Assembly (NCBI GenBank): GCA_036785705.1
Contig: JAWUZG010000033.1
Location: 186,001-250,000 of the forward strand
Reading direction: 5' to 3'
Origin: Acanthornis magna
Lineage: Eukaryota; Chordata; Aves; Passeriformes; Acanthizidae
Length of the DNA stretch: 64,000 bases
Shown piece after piece: positions 1-13,300 of this stretch (position 1 is the stretch's first letter; each line of letters begins with the position of its first letter). The notes below the pieces were generated by a model that had not been told where the DNA came from, did no database searches, and worked only from the letters and a program-made list of their open reading frames with translations. The translations under genes and the position numbers were made by a program.

Positions 1-566
1 TAATTAGATTACGCTGTTCATGCTGCAGCTATGCTTTCCTTTAGTACACACAAACTATTATGGCAGGTTTTGTTTGAGGTTTCTTTTTGCCCTTTCCCCT
101 GTATCACAGTCTACATTGGTGATTTACTGTTTTACATTTTCCATACAGCTTTTTGCAAAGCTGTAACAATCTTTTTTCCCCAGCCTTTCCTGAAGCTCCT
201 TGATATGCATTTATCATTATAAAAAAGCACCTGTTTTCACACAATTTATTTTCTTAGAGAATTTCTCAAATTTATAAAAACAGTTCTTAATTTTAGGCCT
301 CTTTACCAACTTAGTTTCTTCCCAGTGGATGTGATAACCATTTGTGAAAACATGTAGGTATTTAATTCTTGTGTCTGTCTTAGAACAAATTCATCTAGAT
401 GATTCTTCATAAAAAAACTCGTTAAAAAAGAAAGGGGTAAATATTTTCCTAAATTTTCTCCATTTTATAACCTTTTATTTAGTGGAATATGATATAAAAC
501 AACAGTACAAGTACTTTTTAATGAACATTTCAAATTCTTGATAAACTCTTTCTTACCTTTATGTCC
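1..566. other. A+T-rich sequence, nothing recognised
   Basis: This stretch is A+T-rich with short homopolymer runs. The one open frame of about 60 codons is hydrophobic and resembles no family I know. I see no repeat boundary, exon or RNA gene before the LTR that begins near 567. Confidence 0.5.
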
Positions 567-1140
567 TGTATTGTGTCTGCCTACATAGTTTTGATATCAG
601 GAAGTCAACACGGGGGGACCTCTGATAGAAGATGTCAATAGCTGCCATGAATTTAGGTGAAATCAGTGCCAGCCAACTTCAGGCAGACCTACTGCTGGCC
701 AAAGCTGAGCCAGTGGCAGCAATGACTCTGTGATAACATATTTAAGAAGTAAAAACTGCTCAAAAAAAGGAGCCAGGAGATGAGTGGGACTATGAGAAAA
801 AACCTGCCTTCAAGGTAAGTGGAGAAGGAGGGGTGCTGGAGCTGAGATTCCCCAGCAAACGCCGGTGAAGGCCATGGGAAAGCAATGGTGACCCTGAAGC
901 TCATGAAGGTCCACAGAGGAGCAGAGATCCACCTGTGGCCTGTGGAGGACCTCACACAGGAGCAGTGGATGTGTCCTGGAGAGGTCTGTCACCCACGGTA
1001 CCCTAACCCACTGCTGTGCTCAGTAATTGGGGAGTGATCTCTCCCTGTCCTTATGAGAATTTTGCTGTATTTTCTCTCCCCTGTGCAGCTGAGGCAGGGC
1101 AGCTATAGAGGGCTTGGTGGGCACCAGGAAAAGTCTACCC
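567..1140 (+). mobile_element. Family A endogenous-retrovirus LTR, internally deleted
   Basis: This is a decayed copy of the LTR family also present at 20680-21719 and 57520-58616. The 5' part keeps the TG start, a G-run, the 'gagccagtggcagcaatgac' segment, a CATATTTAAG TATA-like promoter at about 737-746, and the purine-rich 'gagattcccc' and 'gcagagatccacctg' blocks. The sequence then jumps from about 990 to the 3' part ('gtaattggggagtgatctc', 'tattttctctcccctgtgcagctgag'). Several hundred bases of the family's middle, including the AATAAA region, are therefore missing. The 3' end fades at 'ggtgggcacc' without a clean CA end or target duplication. No retroviral genes flank it. Family membership is seen directly by comparison within the window; the songbird label comes from memory of such LTRs. 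Confidence 0.8.
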
Positions 1141-2479
1141 ATCTCTCTGCCTTAGCAGCTTTATCCTGTGCACAAACTTCTGCTGATACACAGCTTCCTG
1201 TAGCCCCTTCATTAAAGACAGGGTTATCAAATGCTCTCTCTAGCTGGTAATACATCTTTTACAAGACCTTAGTGACAGCCACTGAAATTAAGAGTGTTTT
1301 AGTAAACTCTCATAAGTAGTATGGAATAAAATTAATTTGTCTCAGAAAATCTAAAAATACCTAATTGTTCTAAAATCTCATTCGTTTCTTGTTTTCCAGG
1401 CCAAAATTTGATTCACTTGCCACCATTTTAAATTGCTACAAGCATCCGATTAGTTAGAGATTTTTTATTGGAAGCCACTGGTAGCTGGTGCACAGCTGGG
1501 CACTATCATCACCATAAATATATGGGTTGAAGTAACATTTCCTTTGCATATTTTGCTTTTCTCTTGTAGTTAAAGGGTGTGTGGTGTGACACACACTGCA
1601 TGGCATGGTGTGGTTTGTGAATACCATGGAAGAATGTTAGGGGTAAGGTATCCTTTCCAGTTTTTACGTCTTTAATTGTGTTGAGAGTTTGTGTTACTGG
1701 GTTCTCTATTGTCTGTTCCTGGTAGATAGGACATGTGGGAGTGATACTCCTGCTCTGTGATCGACTGTGTCAAACACCACAGATGGGTTTGGCAATATTA
1801 TCTCAATCTCTGTCCCTGATCAGTTTCAGTATTTGTACATTGATCTGTGAGCTGTTCCCTGGTACGGCACTGATAATACAAAATCCAGTTGCCAGCTGAC
1901 ATAATATTTTCCTGATATAATACTTGGTTAGGACTTCCTTGGAGCCTTCACCCATGAAGCGTACTTGGAGCTGTGTTCAAAGCTCACAGGAGAATTGGAC
2001 AACCTGCTATATTTTCTGATTTTAGGCCCTCAAGGTCAGTACCTAGAAAGCGATTTGTACTATCAGTTGCTCCTAAACAGCCAGACAGAGATGTAAGGAA
2101 GCTGAAAACAAAATTGAACTTGCATGACTTAATTATTTGGTTTTTTTACTTATTTAGTAAACTCAATTTTTAGATTTGGGTTAGGTTCTCTTCATATGTA
2201 GGTTAGCAGATATGGATATACCCACATGGTGTTTCAAACCCAATTTGACTCTCTTTGAAAGCTTTCGGACAAAGTATTTCCAGCCTAGCATAGATAAAAT
2301 AAACATAGAGAAATTCTTTTTGATAGTTTGGCAATAGGCAACAGTATCCAAGCAACAATGGGGTTTGGTGTTTTGCTTCCCTCCGGAAAAAAAACTTTAG
2401 TATCATTTTAAAAATGAATGAAGAAGGTCTTCTTTCTCTTTTTTTAACTTGCTTTATTTATTTACTTATCTCAGGGTAT
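1141..2479. other. Unannotated A+T-rich sequence
   Basis: I see no gene, RNA gene or recognisable repeat here. An open frame of 66 codons near 1973-2173 has no family resemblance. The segment just after the LTR at 1141-1250 is slightly richer in G+C and may be unrecognised LTR remnant. Confidence 0.4.
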
Positions 2480-2532
2480 CCTTCTTCTCCTTTCTCCTCC
2501 TCCTCCCCCTCCTCCTCCCCCCTTCCTCCTTT
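2480..2532 (+). repeat. Polypyrimidine (CTC)n low-complexity tract
   Basis: This is about 50 bases of almost pure C and T on the plus strand, built from imperfect CTC/TCC units with C-runs. Such mirror-like homopurine-homopyrimidine tracts can form triplex (H-DNA) in general. Here only the composition is directly seen. Confidence 0.9.
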
Positions 2533-5500
2533 AAGAAGGTACTCAACAATATTCATCACTCAGTCTTATAGTCTTTAAGCAACTCTTTGACAACATTTCA
2601 TGTAGTTTACAACATAACGATTGCTACTCGAAAGACAAAATTAAATTCTACCAAGAATATGAAGTGATAGACTCTTATCTTGAATAAAAAATTAATATTT
2701 TTGTCATCCAACAATGTCTCAGTTGCAAAACAGTAACAAAACAGATCATGTCATTCTTCTTAAATACACTGGATGCAAGCTATACCTGAACTGGCCCAAG
2801 GACTGATGTTTTTTGGTATTGTGGCAGCCATATACTTTGGCATCTGAATTAAAAAAAATAGCTGTAATACTGCTACTAAGTCAAGGGTGGAAAGAAATAA
2901 TTCTTGAATCACCCTAATGTAATCTGTTCAGGAAAAGGTATGAAGAGGGGTGAAATACAGCACATGGGGTTTTAGAGGCAACAATACTTCAAAATCTGCT
3001 ACTAGAAATTCACCTTAAAAAAAACCAAGAGGCAATTAATGGTTTCTAAACATTATCTTTATGTATATTCTGATTTGATATTATTCGTTGGAGTCAAACA
3101 CTTTAAAGGTAATGAAGATAATGGATGGCTGTAGCTTAGACAGCAGCAGTTGCAGTATCATGTCTTACAAAAGAGAACCTCATTAAAACTGTCAAAGAGA
3201 AAAAAATGTTTCTAACTGAAGTTAAGTGAGTGCCTAGAGGTAATTTTACTAGTTTACTTTTTTTTTTCTCTTTTTCACATAAAATACTACATGGTGGAGA
3301 GCTCTGCAGAAAACACAGCAGATAATTAAATACTGGAAAAAGCTAGATTCAAAATTAGTGCTAGAGGAACGCTCACTCAAGCACTGCTAACTCTGGTGCT
3401 TGGATGCATGCACTGCCAAGCAAACATGGTGAAAATAGTAGACATCTTGGTCATTATCATAAGAATAATCTAAATATGAATGTAAACAACAATAGACCTA
3501 ATTTCTGAATTGCCTTATTTTTGGTTCTGCCACATTCAGCTCTTAACTTTGCAGTGAGACAAATTCATTGTAGGAGAGGAGAAGGAAACAGGCTGTCAAG
3601 GTGGCTAAATGATCTGAAGTGTTTAGTGTGTGTTTTGAATGCACAGCTCTAGAGAGTGAGGGAAAAATGGCTTTATTTTGAAACAATTTAGAAACCCTTT
3701 GTCCGCCAACAAATTTGCACAGCCAATTCTATTCTTACAGACACATTATTAGTGACATTAATTTCTTTAAATGCACTCTATCAATTAGTGCTACCATTGC
3801 ACATCCTTCGAAATTTCTTTACTGTGAAAATATTTATATTTCTAGATCTCTTTATTTGTTGCACTTTACAGGGCAACACTTTAGGCCTTTTGAGATGCTA
3901 TAAAACACAAGATACAAAAAGGAATTTAAAATACAGAACACATTTTTTAGGCAAGTAAGGTGCAACACAAGGGTTGTAACACTATGTAGCCATGACCTTT
4001 GTCGAGGAAAAATAGATTGTCTTCTCTACATGGCCATCTAAGGTATGTAAAAATTTATTCATAGAGATCTTAGAGACCATTGGCATTAATGGACAAAAAT
4101 ATTCCATGATGAATACAATGAGCTGCTTTATGAATCTTGAAAATATTTTGAATACAACAGAGCTATTGCAAGAAGGGTCGAAGAGAACCTCAGTAAGAAA
4201 ACCTGACGTGCACTTCTCCATGTTCCCAACAAGATAAGAAGGATTTAACTACTCACATTGCTACTATGGGGGAATAGTAGCACTGACTCCTTCTCTAGTG
4301 GCTACATTAAAAAAAAAAATTCAAAGATGGATAACAATTTTATTTTTCTGAGGGAAAAGAAGGTGGTGGAGAATCCAAGGGTCTGGAGATGGCTATCTGC
4401 TCCTTTCCCACTCCAACCCAAAGAGAAGAAATTCAAATATCCTGCAGTGCTTCCCCTTCTCTCTGCTGTTTCGCACAATATTTACTCAGCATCCTGCTTG
4501 CTTCAGCTGCCATCTTGAGAAAGGTAAGTTTCATTATTGTAGAGTTGTGAAGATCAAGACTTAATGAAGTCGCCCAGCTTTCTAAAGTTGTCCGTGAGTA
4601 TGTCTGCCTCATGTACCATAGCAAATATCTGTAACTAAATTTATGAATGACTTGCTTCTCTTTGACACATCTAACTACAAATGACTGAATGTTACATACA
4701 GAAGATAAACACGTGAATATCCAAGGGCAGTTCCATTTGTTTTGATGAATAGCATCAAACCAGTTGATAAGATGCTAAATAAATATTGTTTCCAGCAGTT
4801 TCCATTGTTATGCCTAATGTGCTGCACCCACTCCACAAAAGAAAATATATATTTTGCTGAGTTTCCTCCTACAAGTTGGGATGGTGTACAATCAAATTAA
4901 TCAAAGAAGATGAAAGCAGAAGTGGATTGTGATTGTCCTGGGGCTGCTGGCATCAAAATATGAAATTATTAAAAACAAGGTCTTCAAAAGTCATAAAACT
5001 GCAGCATTTCCAAAAATTGAAGTGGAATGTGAAAGGCAAAACATTATTGGAGTAAAGAGGAATGGAAATTATTGTTGCTCTCTTAGCGGAGAAAAAGAAC
5101 TCATCCCTCACTTGTGAATGAAATGGCTCTCACAATAGACAGTACCTTCTGAAATTACTGTGATCGTTAGGATTCCAGGGGATGAGTTAAGAGAAAATGA
5201 AGGATGCATATTCTGGTGCTAAAGCAGTGAAAATGTATTCCTTCTCAATGACAGACAGACAAACCAGATAATTTTATAAGGAGGTGTTTTACTGGAAGTA
5301 TTGCAACTTTGTAGTTCCCTGGGAAAATGAAGAGTAATGTAGAAATTGGATGAGATGGAACCAGATTTTTCATTCCACATATTGACTGCACAAGTCACTT
5401 TCAATAAATCTACTGTTTATTACTTCTACAATCTACTGTTGTTATTACTTAAGGCAGCACTTTGTTGACTTTAAGAAGGCTGGTACAAAATGTTCCGTTT

Positions 5501-8460
5501 AGTAAGAGAGCTTTCTGGTACCAGAAAATGAAGTTTATTCTAAAGAACATATTTGAGTATGTTTTCCAGTATGTAACGGTAAGAAACATTTATTAAGTGT
5601 AACAAGTCTCTCACCGAATGGCTGCCAACATAATCTGATTAGAAAGTCCCTTTTTACAGACAGGTATGGAATTAAAAGTCTGTGGTAAAATGAAGCAATA
5701 TGTATGCTCTTTTACCAGATCTTAGGACCGATAGTTTCCATCAAAAGGTAGTGCCCCAAAACCTAGTGAAGTCTAAAGTAATGATTTCAGTTCCTAGGGT
5801 GACAAAAGAACAAGAATCACATCTATTTCAAGAAGCAGAATACCACCCTAACTCATGTTTACATTAAAACCCCAACAGGGTCTTTACCCCAGCAGTGTTT
5901 TAGGGACGTGGTGTTGCCCCACAGGAGTATGATAGTCAAAGTTTGCTGGATGAGATCTGGGTCTGACATGGTATTTTCCCTGAAAAGTGTACTGACAGTG
6001 TAGTCAAACAAATGCTGGCTGCTTCCCCAATAAACAGGTTCCAGGAACATTTGCCTTGAACAGTTGGACAAGAGCCACTAAACTTTGGAAGTTCATGGAG
6101 ATCTCTCTCTTTTCTTTCCATGACATTCCAGAAAAACAATGTCCAAACAGTATTGACAGCGTGAAGGAAACAGACTTCTACATTAAGGGAATTCTTCTGT
6201 ATTTCTGCTTCTGCCCTTTGTTCCTCCTCCAGTGCCACCTGAATAGCTGTCAGACACTAATTAGCTGACACTGTATTTTTTCTCCTACCATAGGGTATTG
6301 AAGTCTGCTTGCTGACTCGTCTACACGAGAGGCATCAGAGGTCAGCAGACTTTTTTCTAGGATAGTAACCACCGTAGCCCGGGTTAATACTTTGGTATTT
6401 AGAGTGGAAGAAGTTTAGCAGATGGTGTCTCCGTCTAGCACAATGGTATCCACCACCAATACACCCAAGACCACCGGAGAGAACTACCTGGTGAAGGAGC
6501 TTCTGAATCGCTGCTTTAGAAACTGTCTAGACAAGTGCACCATACTGGAAACACAATTTTAAATACCTTAGAGTGAATTGCCCAAATCACTAACTGCTAA
6601 CATAGCAATCCCTTGGGAAAAGAGGAAAAAAGCTGAATATTGCTACTTCTTGGCTCTGTTTTTAGGACTTTTCCAATAACAACCTAGCACATGCTAAAAA
6701 CCTTTAGGCTATTCAGAGCCGGTGCTAAGACTACACAGGACAGCAGCAAAATGAAGAGGGTGAAATCCGTTCCATGAAATGTGGGAGCTGGCTCCATTTA
6801 GATTCTGCCTTAGGATTCAGCAAATTCTATGTCTGGCATATATATTCCAAGTCCCCATTGAATGCTGTAATCACATTATTTGCTAATTATAATTTATTTA
6901 TTTGGAAGCGTGATATATGACCTTTTTTGTGTGTGTATGCACTGCCATAAGCAGTACTACTGCCAGATTCTAACCAACAGCACAAAGCCTTTGAGCCAGT
7001 GTACAAAAATCACAATCTAACTTTTGCTTTACAGTGTAAAATGACCCTCAACTTACCTTTTTTGTTTGCTAAAATATGAATTGAGATACTGCTGCTGGTA
7101 TTTTAATGTTATCTGATTTTATTTCATTAGCTTCTTATAATGAAGAATTATTATTACATAAATAATTGTCATTTAAAATTGTTAATTGATCTATGACTTC
7201 TGCAATAGAAAAAACATGATTCGGTAAAGCACCTCTTACCAGAAAAGAACTGAAATTTATGAGACTCAGCTGCCTACTTAAAATTTAGATAACTTTGAGC
7301 AGTATTGATGAAATCTGATATCCTTTGAGAGGTGGTAACATAGTTTGAGTGATTTGCTTGATATGATGTCTGCCATCTCTCTGTTAGAACTTTAACATAT
7401 TTAAAAGCCTCTCAGTTTGACCTTGTCTTGCAGCCAAGTCAAAGAGCAATTAGAGTACACTTCAAAAGACTTATGTAAGTCTATGTAAGTCCCATAAAAA
7501 TTCATTGTGTATGCTCACTCCAAAATGTGTAAAGAAATCTGTGAATCTGTAAGGTACCTCATAGATATAAATAGATATTTCAGTATAATTTCATGATATA
7601 TTGGACTCAGAAGTCAGCTAATTTCAGCCTTTAATATGGCTGAAATCTATGGCCAAATCCAGGCCATAGTTTTGCAACACTGCAAACCAGGTAAGAGGCA
7701 TGAATAAAAGGAAGGTTTCAAAGTGATGGAGGGAAGTGTTAATATGTACAATAAAGAAAACATTTTTGAATGCAGTGCTTTGTAATCAAAAAAACCCTTT
7801 GATAAAACTGAATTTGTTCTATGAAAATAATGATTCACTATTATTGATTCATAGCCATAGTTAAGTTTGCAAAGCTATTAACTGGGCATATTAATTTCAA
7901 TCTGATCTCGGAAAGAAAAATGAAAATAATTAGAGATTATTAAATGAACAAGAAAGCAGAAACTTACCCCGTCACTACTTTAAATGAAACATTTGAAAGC
8001 CAAGGTACTCTGCATTCCCATACTCTAGATTGCAATTATCTGACCATAGGGAAAAATTAATAATTCAAATGTAGGAATCTCCGTAACCATTTCTGACTCA
8101 CTAAGGTGTTTGTAAGAAAAAGGTCAAAGTAAATGGGACAATTTATTATGTGAAATGCTCAAGAGTTTGAGGATTTCTACTTATTTATTATTTATTTACT
8201 GCCATATCCATTCATTAAAGACATAGGTTATGATTTCCTGGTCTTTTTTCTCTCCTCCTCTTCACATACAAAGAGAAAGAAAAGAGAGAAAGAAATGACA
8301 TTATTAAAGAAGCTCATTCCAAAATGCACCTTGCCTTGAATAAATTAGTTTCGTAAGTGAGATCGTGAATTTTTAAGGAGGAACATGTGTGACTGAAAAA
8401 ATGAACGAAATGGTTTTGTGAAAAATGTTAAGGATGGCAAATGTTTCTAAAGTGCTATAT
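2533..8460. other. Unannotated A+T-rich desert, about 5.9 kb
   Basis: No coding region is supported. The longest open frames, about 100 codons on the minus strand near 5936-6238 and about 86 codons near 4258-4518, show no domain or motif I can name and no codon signature. The part at 6290-6540 is less A+T-rich and contains several CpGs, but I cannot assign it. A GA-rich run lies near 8262-8296. Confidence 0.4.
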
Positions 8461-8463
8461 TAA

Positions 8464-9292
8464 TCATAGAATGAATTAGAATTAAAAATCATCTAGTTCC
8501 AATCCCCCTGTCGTGTGCAAGGATACTATCACTAGATTAGATTACTCAGACTCTCACAACTGGCTTTGAACAACTGCAGGGAGGGAGCATCCACAGTTTC
8601 CCTGAGAAAGTTGTTCCAGTGCTTTACTACTCTCTGGGTAAAGAATTTCTTCCCAATGTCTAATCTACATCTAACCCTTTCCAGTTTAAAACTGAAACCC
8701 CTTGTCCTATAAGCACAATCCTTGATAAAATCTGTTGTCACCTTCCCTGTAAGCCCTGTTTAGGTACTGCAAAGCTGCCTTAAGTTCTCCCTGGAACCTT
8801 CTCCAGGCTGAACAATTCCAAGTCTCTCAGTCTTTCTCCACAGAAAATGTGACTCCCTGATAATTTTTGTGGGCCTCCTCTGGACCCACTCAAGCAGGTC
8901 TATGTCTTTTTGTGCTGGGGACCCCAGAGCTGGACTCAGTGCTCCAGGTGGGGTCTCACAGGGTAGGTGTAGAGGGATAAAATCACCTCCCTTGACCTGC
9001 AGCCCAAGATGTGGTTTGTCTGCAAGCACATATTGCCAGGATATATTCAGATTTTCACCCACCATTCCCCTGAGGTCCTTCTTGGCAGTTCTGCTCGCAG
9101 TCTAATCATGAGCCAGGCTGTCTCCATGCTTGGGACTGCCCTAACCTTCCGCTAGGCCTTGTTGAAGGTTAGGATGGGCCCACCTCCCTTGTTTGTCAAT
9201 GTACATCTGATGGGCAGTCCTTCCCTCTGAAGTAGCTAGATTACTAAGCCTGGGGTCATCCACACGTGTGTTGAGTGTACACGCAACACCAC
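8464..9292 (-). mobile_element. CR1 LINE, antisense, 3' part (first half, split by LTR)
   Basis: This is a non-LTR retrotransposon of the chicken-repeat-1 class, with its 3' end at 8464 (plus-strand 'atcatagaat'). Minus-strand translation at 8741-8532 gives the C-terminal ORF2 signature with pieces such as RLDIGKKFF, VVKHWNNF and DAPSLQLFKA. At 9065-8760 a second stretch reads QKDIDLLEWVQRR followed by TKIIRE, also typical of the CR1 ORF2 C-terminal part. Stops and frame changes separate these blocks, so it is dead. The upstream side is cut at 9292 by an LTR, and the element resumes at 9808. No promoter or intact ORF remains. Confidence 0.93.
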
Positions 9293-9807
9293 TGTTGTGG
9301 TGGTCTCAACCATCTTGAGAGTACCGGGGAGCCAAAAGGTCCTAAGATAGCAGAAATACGCCCTGGGTGCTAAATGGTCTCTCCCCAAGGTTATGTTAAT
9401 CTTCCTATGTTGATTGGCCTTGACCTGGTCCCTGACTCCACCCCTCCCTTCTTCCCATTGGTTGTGGATGTATCTCCCCACCTTCTCCCCAACCCTACTG
9501 GCCCCAGACCTTTATAAGAATGGCTACTCACAGCCATTCTTTCTCTTTCATGGCTGGACCCCTTTGAAGAATAAACCTTCAGAAACTCAGAAACACGACT
9601 GAGCTCTCTGAGTTCCTTGTCTCTGGTAACGCTGAGCTAATCAGAGGCTCTGGGGTGTGTGTGACTGTGCAATCCACAGGAACGGGTGGGAGAAAAGGTC
9701 TGTTTGCACGGTGTCGGAAGCATCGGCCGGGGGTGTCTGTCTGAGCAATCGAGACACTTCTGGAACACACAGAGGACCTAATCTCACCCCACCACCACCC
9801 CACATTA
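9293..9807 (+). mobile_element. Solo LTR (family B) inserted into CR1
   Basis: This block of about 515 bases breaks a CR1 copy that otherwise reads continuously across it. It starts with TGTTGTGG and holds promoter and processing signals in retroviral order: a TATAAG box at about 9513-9518 and an AATAAA poly(A) signal at 9570-9575, followed by a G/T-rich downstream stretch. Flanking bases 9287-9292 (CACCAC) and 9808-9813 (CCCCAC) match at 5 of 6 positions and may be the target duplication. The exact 3' edge is uncertain by a few bases because the end is not a clean CA. No gag, pol or env is present, so this is a solo LTR left by recombination or a truncated copy. Class assignment is not possible by eye. 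Confidence 0.82.
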
Positions 9808-10312
9808 CCCCACTGTCCATGTCCCCAGAAGAGATAATACTGGTCCCGATACAGACCGCAGAAGGACACCCCTCATTGCTGATCTCTACCCAAACACTGA
9901 CAGTAACTTTTTGAGGGTGACCATCCAGTCCGTTCTTTACTCTCTGGGTGGTCCACCTGTCAAGCCCATGCCTCTCCAGTTTAGAGACACCAATCAAGTC
10001 CATCTAGACAACATCAGTTCCTCTTCCCTTAACCAGCAATGCTCTTCACAGAAGCCCACCAAGTTTGTCAGGCATGATATGCCCTTAGAGAAGCCATGTG
10101 GGCAGACACCAATCCCCTCTCTGTTTCCTATGTGCCCTAGCACAGGTTCCATGAGGATCTGCTCCATGATCTTGCTGAACACAGAGGTGAAACTGACTGG
10201 CCTGTTGTTCCTCACCTCTTTCTACTTTCCTTTTTAAAAAATAGGTGGTTATATTTCCCTTTTTCCAGGAATTGGGAATTTTACAGCTCTGCCATGACTT
10301 TTCAAATACAAT
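9808..10312 (-). mobile_element. CR1 LINE, antisense, reverse-transcriptase part (second half)
   Basis: This continues the CR1 copy that ends at 9292. Minus-strand translation at 10215-9994 reads NNRPVSFTSVFSKIMEQI, then HGFSKGISCLTNLVGF. These match the conserved CR1 reverse-transcriptase segment (NYRPVSLTS..KVMEQI, then HGFRKG.SCLTNL). The plus strand opens with 'ccactgtccatgtcc', which in CR1 directly follows the sequence left of the LTR. The frame is open for 73 codons and then breaks. CR1 similarity fades near 10312, so the element is 5'-truncated there, as is usual for LINEs. Confidence 0.9.
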
Positions 10313-13300
10313 GCTCTTGTCATTACTACCATCACACAGACTAATTTATCAGTAGGATACAGATATGGTATGATACAGATATGGATGGGATCTGTAAGTG
10401 GCTCAGTCATTTGTACCATTTTGTGGACTGGCAATTTTAGATTTAAAATTCCAGGTGTTGGCATCACTAATGCTCTGCAAAGAATGAAGAAATTAATAGG
10501 AAAAGAAACAGTGGTAGCAAAACTGATACTTTTCACATTAGTGACAGTCAAATTTATATAGCAAGTGCACATCATAGTTAATGTTTCTAGCATTTAATAG
10601 TATTGAAATAATTATTTGGGTGTTAGTATATTCTAATGAAGAAAAGATTTTTGACAAAATTTCCCATAAGTGTAAGTAGTCAGGCAATTTTTAAGAGTTC
10701 CTTTCCCACCTCGTTTTCATTGTCTCAGTGTCAGAAGATCACTGGATGGATAAGAGAAGCCAAAAGATTTCTGGATGGATGAGTGCCCAGAGGATCACAC
10801 TGAGTGTCTACTCAAACCAGTGCACTGTTTCCAGGCCATTGTCCTAAATGCATGCTACGGACAAAATAAAAGTAATGAGGCACACATGCTTTTTTCTCCT
10901 TTTGTAAGGACTGTGGCTAGTAATGTGCCTTTCAATGAATTAACTACTTCTTTCTGTCTTTGTGAACTTATCTTTTTTTAGTTCAGTTTGATGGTAATTA
11001 GTTCTCAAAGAGGGAGAATCTTCAGTAGTCTTCACTGAACTTAAACATATTGATAATATATTTTGTGCATATTCTATTAGGTCTTAGACCTCTCAGACAT
11101 CCTTTTCTCAGAAGTAAAACTCAGCTTATTTGTAAGTTTTACTCACTGAAATACTGTTCATGTTATATTTTATCAACATTATTGCCTAGAAAGAGTTTCC
11201 AGTTTACTTTATCTATGCTTTTTAAAATTAAGAAAACAGCACTGCATTCGATAATCAGTGTGTAGGTGAACCACAATTTACACAGCTGCATAATGATGGT
11301 GTTAGCTGCACTCTATTGCTTTTCTTATGAATCCTGTTCGATTTGCTTCTCTCACCTAATAATACACCTCTGTTATACACAAATGAGCCAGCTTATGTTA
11401 TAAATACCACTTATACCTTCTACTCAGGGCTTGCTTATTCATTTAATTCCAGCTCAGCTAAATGATAGGAGATGCTCAGTTGGAAAGATGTGGGACCTTC
11501 AGCAAACATGGATGTCCCTAAATCGTGGTACTGCAGCCTTACACAATGTCTGGCCAATGTAAAATCCAACACGGAGAAGTTAAGCCTTAATTACCTTTTG
11601 AATCAGGTTAAAATAATAAATATTTCCCACTCTAATGAAGAGGAAAAAAAGATTAGTATGTTATCCATCTGTACAAACTGCAAATTCACCTATTTTTATG
11701 AATTAATAAAATTATTGGCAAATTTTATCAGAGAACTAGCCTTGATTCCCCCTGTTCTCCAGGATATGCTTCTAGAAATATTTTGTGAAATTTCTAGATC
11801 TTTCTAAAAGTTAGATTTCTATAATAGATTAAGAAGTTAAAGTTACCTTTAGAATGAGTTCCTGAAGGCTTATGGTCTTGTACAGAACCCACCATAGAGT
11901 GATTTACTTGAGAAGAACAATAAGCATTCAAGCTGATGTTTGAATTTCTGTATTCTGCATTCACGACTGGTTTCCCAGTGCTAATAAAAATATGCTTTCA
12001 CTGAGAAAAAGAACCAGAAATAAATGAAAATCCTCTAAACTCTTCAAATTTTGTATTTAAAGTTGGTTTTTAGCAGTCAAGAACGAAAGACAGCAGGATT
12101 CTTCTTAAGCAAAGCATCTCTGAGAGTATCCAGCATCAGGACAGGACCACACAAATCTAGCGCTTCAATACCAATATTATTAGTGTTGTTCTTAATAAGA
12201 ATTAGTTTTATTTAATTTAGTATTCAAATGATACAAGAGCTCAAGCTGTGCCAAGCACTGCAGAAGCACATAAGAAACTTCTACTCTTACATATTTTTTG
12301 GTGAATGACATAATAAAATATAAAAATCAATTTTACAATTGAAAACAACCAAACAACAAAAGCACTGATCAAATAATTCTTGCTCAAATTGTACCAATAA
12401 GTACTCAGAAGCAGATTAGTATTATTTAGTGCTTCAGGAACTATAATTAGAAAATATTCATCTGGGCACCTGTCCAGCCAGATTTTTCATTCTTAAACAG
12501 TTCTTACTCAAGCAACAATCGACACACATACAAAGTGATTGACTGACGTATTAGCACACTTATGAAGTCTTTTTTTTAAATGAAAATTGCCCTTTGGGTT
12601 TATGGTTGAATATATTTGCACTTAATCTCCAAAATAATTTGGCTATGCCATCTGACTAGTATTGAGTTGTCTTTAGATTCTGCAAGGCCTGGATGACTCT
12701 GAAATCTATGGGGTTTTTTCCTTTAAAATGAAAATTAATAGGAAAGAGGCACAAGACTTCACTTTTGCTATGTTCAGCAGGAACTGCTCTTAACATCTTC
12801 AACCTTTTCCCTGAACCGTCAACTATAACTGTTATTGTCTACTTTAAAGGGAAAATTCCTTGATAGTCCTTTGGCAAAGAAGAAAATGCCTGAAATCTCC
12901 ATCCTGAATTTTTTTATTCATCTGAGGAATCCTTATTAATCACCACTGAAAACTGAAATTATTTGAATAGGGATGTAGGGACTGCCATGTTAGTGTTGAT
13001 TTGTATAGCATTGAAAAACCTTAGAGCTGAAAAATAGTTCTAAAATTCTTTTCTTCATGGTATGTAGCACTTGGAAAAATATGACTTTTAGGTTACTAAT
13101 TGTGTTTGTATGCACACAAAAACAGATTGCAGAAGAGTGAACCTTAAAAAAAGATGTAGAGAAAGAATATGCAGCAACAGTTGTCCAAAAAACCCTTATG
13201 ATTGCTTTCTTACACAATTTTTTCAAGCACTCAGGCCTCATTCAGGAGTTAAGAGTTATGTGACTGTTAAAGTGGGGCAGCTGAAGAGATGTTAGCTAAA

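Noticed and set aside
3982..4221. 79-codon minus-strand frame with a coherent-looking peptide
   Set aside because: It resembles no family I know, and there are no splice or promoter features to support it.
11472..11807. 111-codon frame as a small protein gene
   Set aside because: No domain, no conserved motif and background base composition; one such frame is expected by chance in 64 kb.
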